Positions 6,018-7,820 of a DNA stretch of 7,820 bases are shown piece by piece. Every line of letters begins with the position of its first letter. Positions within the stretch are counted from its first letter, which is position 1. The position numbers were made by a program, and so were the translations under genes. The stretch is taken from positions 1-7,820 of the forward strand of contig JAKLKT010000120.1 in NCBI GenBank assembly GCA_023150495.1, in the 5' to 3' direction. The notes beneath the pieces were generated by a model, which had not been told where the DNA came from, did not search any database, and saw nothing but the letters and a program-made list of their open reading frames with translations. The DNA comes from Planctomycetota bacterium. GTDB taxonomy: Bacteria > Planctomycetota > PLA2.

Positions 6018-7213
6018 CGGAGATCCTCCGGGACGGGGATGAAGCGTTCGAGGTGGGCGAGGTGCCCGGCCTCCTTGATCAGGTTGCGGGCGACCACGAG
6101 GCGCTGGATCTGGTTCGTGCCCTCGTAGATCTGCGTGATTTTCGCGTCCCGCATGTATTTCTCGACGGGGTAATCGCGCATGAAGCCGTACCCGCCGAAG
6201 ATCTGCACGGCAGCGGTCGTGACCTCCATGGCGACATCGGTGGCGAAGAACTTGCACATCGCCGAGTACTTCGTGAGCGAGTCGGACCCCGCGTCGACGG
6301 CCTTCGCGGCGGCGTAGACGAGCGCGCGGGCGGCCTCGACCTTCGTGGCCATGTCGGCGAGCATCTGCTGCACCATCTGGAACGACGAGATGGGCTGGCC
6401 GAACTGCTGGCGCTGCTGCGCGTAGACCATGGCGAAGTCGAGGGCGCCCTGCGCGAGGCCCACCGCCTGCGCGGCGACGCCGGGGCGGGCGCGGTCGAGG
6501 GTCATCATCGCGTGCTTGAAGCCGAGCCCCGGCTTGCCGCCGAGGAGCTGCGACGCGTGCACGCGGCAGTTCTCGAGATCGAGCTCGCCGACGGGCACGC
6601 AGCGGATGCCCATCTTGTCCTCGACGTAGCCGACGCGGTAGCCGGGCATGTCGCGCTCCAGCAGGAACGCGGAGACCCGGCGACTCTTGCTTGTCGGGTC
6701 CGTGACCGCGAAGACAGTGTTGAGATGGGCCGCGGGGCCGTTCGTGTTCCACTTCTTCGATCCGTTGAGGATGTAGTGGTCGCCGTCCGGCTGCGCGCGA
6801 CAGGATAGCCCGCCGGCGTCGGAGCCCGCGCCCTTCTCGGAGAGGCCGAACGCGATCAGCGTCTCGCCGCGGGCGATGCCGGGCAGGTACTTGCGCTTCT
6901 GCTCCTCGGTGCCGGCGAGGAGGATCGGGAAGGAGCCGAGCGCGTTGACCGCGAAGAGGACGCCCGTGCCGCCGCAGCAGCGCGAAAGCTCCTCCACCAC
7001 GACGCAGAGGTCGAGGACACCCCCCCCGGCCCCCCCGTATTCCTCGGGGATCCAGACTTTCATGAGTCCGGCCGAGGCCATCGCCTCCTTGATCTCCCAG
7101 GGGTACTCCTGGAGCCGGTCGTACTTCCACGCGCGCGGCAATACGGCCTCGCGCGCCACGGCACGGGCGCGCTCCCGCCATTCCAGGTTCTGTTTGGAGA
7201 GAAGCTGGTCCAA
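6014..7213 (-). CDS. Acyl-CoA dehydrogenase
   Basis: The 399-residue protein has the standard length and layout of FAD-dependent acyl-CoA dehydrogenases: an N-terminal helical domain, a central beta domain with the FAD/substrate signature AFGLSEKGAGSD (121-132), and a C-terminal helical domain. The last has RQQFGQPI (268-275), IFGGYGFMRDYPVEKYMRDAKI (338-359) and IYEGTNQIQRL (362-372). Glu364 in YEGT is the catalytic base of the short- and medium-chain enzymes. It oxidises an acyl-CoA to the 2-enoyl-CoA and passes electrons to ETF; the chain length or substrate cannot be told from sequence. The start is TTG at 7213, after GAGG (7223-7220 on the minus strand) with 6-base spacing. An in-frame TGA lies 18 bases upstream, and the next Met is only at residue 45, which would remove conserved sequence. 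It is the first gene of a three-gene cluster with a lipoprotein and a cyclophilin. Confidence 0.96.
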   Translation of the reverse strand: MDQLLSKQNLEWRERARAVAREAVLPRAWKYDRLQEYPWEIKEAMASAGLMKVWIPEEYGGAGGGVLDLCVVVEELSRCCGGTGVLFAVNALGSFPILLAGTEEQKRKYLPGIARGETLIAFGLSEKGAGSDAGGLSCRAQPDGDHYILNGSKKWNTNGPAAHLNTVFAVTDPTSKSRRVSAFLLERDMPGYRVGYVEDKMGIRCVPVGELDLENCRVHASQLLGGKPGLGFKHAMMTLDRARPGVAAQAVGLAQGALDFAMVYAQQRQQFGQPISSFQMVQQMLADMATKVEAARALVYAAAKAVDAGSDSLTKYSAMCKFFATDVAMEVTTAAVQIFGGYGFMRDYPVEKYMRDAKITQIYEGTNQIQRLVVARNLIKEAGHLAHLERFIPVPEDLR

Positions 7214-7246
7214 GGTGCCCCTCTTTCTTCACAGGGGAAACCACGG

Positions 7247-7275
7247 ATTCTAGGCCCGCCGTGCAGGGTTCGCAA
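7247..7275 (-). promoter_or_regulatory. Sigma-70-type promoter for the acyl-CoA dehydrogenase cluster
   Basis: On the minus strand, TTGCGA (7275-7270) is followed by exactly 17 bases and then TAGAAT (7252-7247), a good -35/-10 pair. Transcription would start near 7240, leaving a leader of about 27 bases that contains the GAGG site and the TTG start. This is the best promoter match for the leftward cluster. Confidence 0.65.
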
Positions 7276-7315
7276 AGGTCGACCGGCCCAAGCGCGCGTT
7301 CCTGCGTGGGAAGTC

Positions 7316-7330
7316 GGGGGGGTCCGGGGG
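7316..7330 (+). repeat. G-rich dispersed motif, copy in the divergent intergenic region
   Basis: GGGGGGGTCCGGGGG occurs here. The same core is found at 265-282 (minus orientation), and a form with one extra C (GGGGGGGCTCCGGGGG) at 1117-1132, 1258-1273 (minus) and 3984-3999. It lies upstream of the structured stretch 7347-7389 and is not part of any gene I can see. Confidence 0.55.
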
Positions 7331-7346
7331 ACGGCCTCCTGCCCGC

Positions 7347-7389
7347 TGCGACAGGCGTCGCACCCGGCCCGGGCCTCGGCTCCGGAGGC
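7347..7389. repeat. Run of short GC inverted repeats in the divergent intergenic region
   Basis: Three small inverted repeats follow one another: TGCGAC-AGGC-GTCGCA (7347-7362), the palindrome GGCCCGGGCC (7366-7375), and GCCTC/GAGGC (7374-7378 with 7385-7389). They lie outside the predicted transcripts in both directions. They could be a protein-binding or structural element, or simply a result of high GC content. Confidence 0.4.
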
Positions 7390-7397
7390 GGGATTCC

Positions 7398-7440
7398 CCG
7401 AGGTGCTGGCCTGTTTCTGATCCTCGGCCTATAATCGAGG
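7398..7440 (+). promoter_or_regulatory. Promoter with operator-like inverted repeats for the 7478 gene
   Basis: TATAAT at 7430-7435 is a perfect -10 hexamer, striking in such GC-rich DNA. No good -35 lies 16-18 bases upstream (the sequence is TGGCCT), so an activator may be needed. CCGAGG (7398-7403) and CCTCGG (7422-7427) are inverted repeats across the -35 region, and CCTCG (7422-7426) with CGAGG (7436-7440) flank the -10. Transcription would start near 7442. Confidence 0.6.
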
Positions 7441-7447
7441 GTTTCCA

Positions 7448-7468
7448 GCGCGGGGGCGTTGCCCGCGC
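7448..7468 (+). promoter_or_regulatory. Leader hairpin just upstream of the 7478 start codon
   Basis: GCGCGGG and CCCGCGC are perfect 7-base arms around a 7-base loop. If transcription starts near 7442, the hairpin fills most of the 36-base leader and ends 9 bases before ATG 7478, where a Shine-Dalgarno would normally lie. It could limit translation or protect the 5' end. Confidence 0.45.
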
Positions 7469-7477
7469 ATTGGGACC

Positions 7478-7820
7478 ATGGAACAACGGGAGATGACCAG
7501 CGGAGCGGCGACGCTCCCCCCTCAGAGCCGCGTGAAGGACGAGATCAAGCGGATCCAGGAATACGTTTGGGCCCGGCACATCGATGGGTCGGACCATTAC
7601 GACCATTCCATCGACGAGGACCATGCGATCCGCGTGCTGGACGCCTTCTACTCGGAGATCGGGAACCGGAACAGCCCGGACCAGGTCTACCTGGGCATCC
7701 TGCTCTTCGAGCGCGCGTTCGAGCACCCGGAGCAGCAGGCGGAGCTCTTCGAGCGGGCGCGGAAGATCCTCGAGTTCTACCGCCGCGTGTCCCAGGAGAC
7801 CGACTGGCCCGCCGTCGAGG
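7478..7820 (+). CDS. N-terminal part of an unrecognised protein
   Basis: An open frame starts at ATG 7478 and runs off the right edge, giving 114 codons. I do not recognise the family. After a polar N-terminus of about 20 residues the sequence looks wholly helical and acidic, with no signal peptide or membrane segment, so it is probably cytoplasmic. Visible stretches are VKDEIKRIQEYVWARHI (19-35), a His/Asp-rich DGSDHYDHSIDEDHAIRVLD (about 36-55), YLGILLFERAFEHPEQQAEL and RARKILEFYRRV. The closely spaced His and Asp residues could bind a metal, but this is only a suggestion. No good Shine-Dalgarno precedes ATG 7478. An in-frame ATG at 7493 has GGGAG directly against it, which is too close. 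GC-rich third positions and the promoter upstream support a real gene. Confidence 0.75.
   Translation, partial: MEQREMTSGAATLPPQSRVKDEIKRIQEYVWARHIDGSDHYDHSIDEDHAIRVLDAFYSEIGNRNSPDQVYLGILLFERAFEHPEQQAELFERARKILEFYRRVSQETDWPAVE

Noticed and set aside
5822..6808. 328-codon plus-strand open frame opposite the acyl-CoA dehydrogenase
   Set aside because: It is antisense to a well-conserved enzyme and shows no domain or start signal of its own.
6018..7244. Long N-terminal extension of the lipoprotein frame
   Set aside because: It is the acyl-CoA dehydrogenase gene read in another frame; the true start has a lipobox and a GGAGG site.
1..7820. Mobile element, defence island, CRISPR array or RNA gene
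   Set aside because: I looked for transposase or integrase motifs, terminal repeats, regularly spaced repeats and tRNA-like cloverleafs and saw none; the window reads as housekeeping chromosome.

Overview
This is a compact, GC-rich (roughly 70% by eye) bacterial chromosome segment. Genes overlap by 1-4 bases, start codons are mixed (ATG, GTG, TTG) and Shine-Dalgarno sites are recognisable. A lipoprotein with a lipobox and a membrane-anchored cyclophilin suggest a Gram-negative-type envelope. A high-GC lineage such as Myxococcota, Acidobacteriota or Planctomycetota would fit, but nothing here fixes the phylum. I see no insertion sequence, phage gene, CRISPR array, tRNA or rRNA.

Layout, left to right. 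(1) Bases 1-125: the last 40 codons of an unrecognised plus-strand gene, whose TGA overlaps the GTG start of hemW (radical-SAM heme chaperone family, 122-1240). (2) A minus-strand cluster, transcribed leftward: acylphosphatase (3000-2725), ABC-2 type permease (2728-2012) and metallophosphoesterase (2006-1278). The first two share an ATGA overlap, and a 5-base gap follows. It converges on hemW. (3) A 105-bp divergent intergenic region holding a perfect 20-bp palindrome with a CACGTG core, which resembles a parS site. It lies just upstream of parB (3106-3972, plus). No parA is present in the window. (4) A 157-bp convergent gap with a strong GC hairpin (4093-4116). (5) A second minus-strand cluster: acyl-CoA dehydrogenase (7213-6014, TTG start), small lipoprotein (6017-5589) and membrane-anchored cyclophilin-like protein (5578-4130). 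(6) A 264-bp divergent intergenic region with promoter-like elements in both directions, leading to the first 114 codons of an unrecognised plus-strand gene (7478 onward).

The clusters do not form one pathway. ParB with the parS-like site belongs to chromosome segregation, and HemW to heme delivery. The acyl-CoA dehydrogenase belongs to fatty-acid or related acyl-CoA oxidation. The cyclophilin and lipoprotein belong to the cell envelope. I found no convincing new multi-gene system. The signals most worth checking are the parS-like palindrome, a G-rich 15-19 bp motif occurring five times in both coding and intergenic DNA, the altered active site of the cyclophilin, and the inverted repeats plus leader hairpin around the promoter of the last gene.
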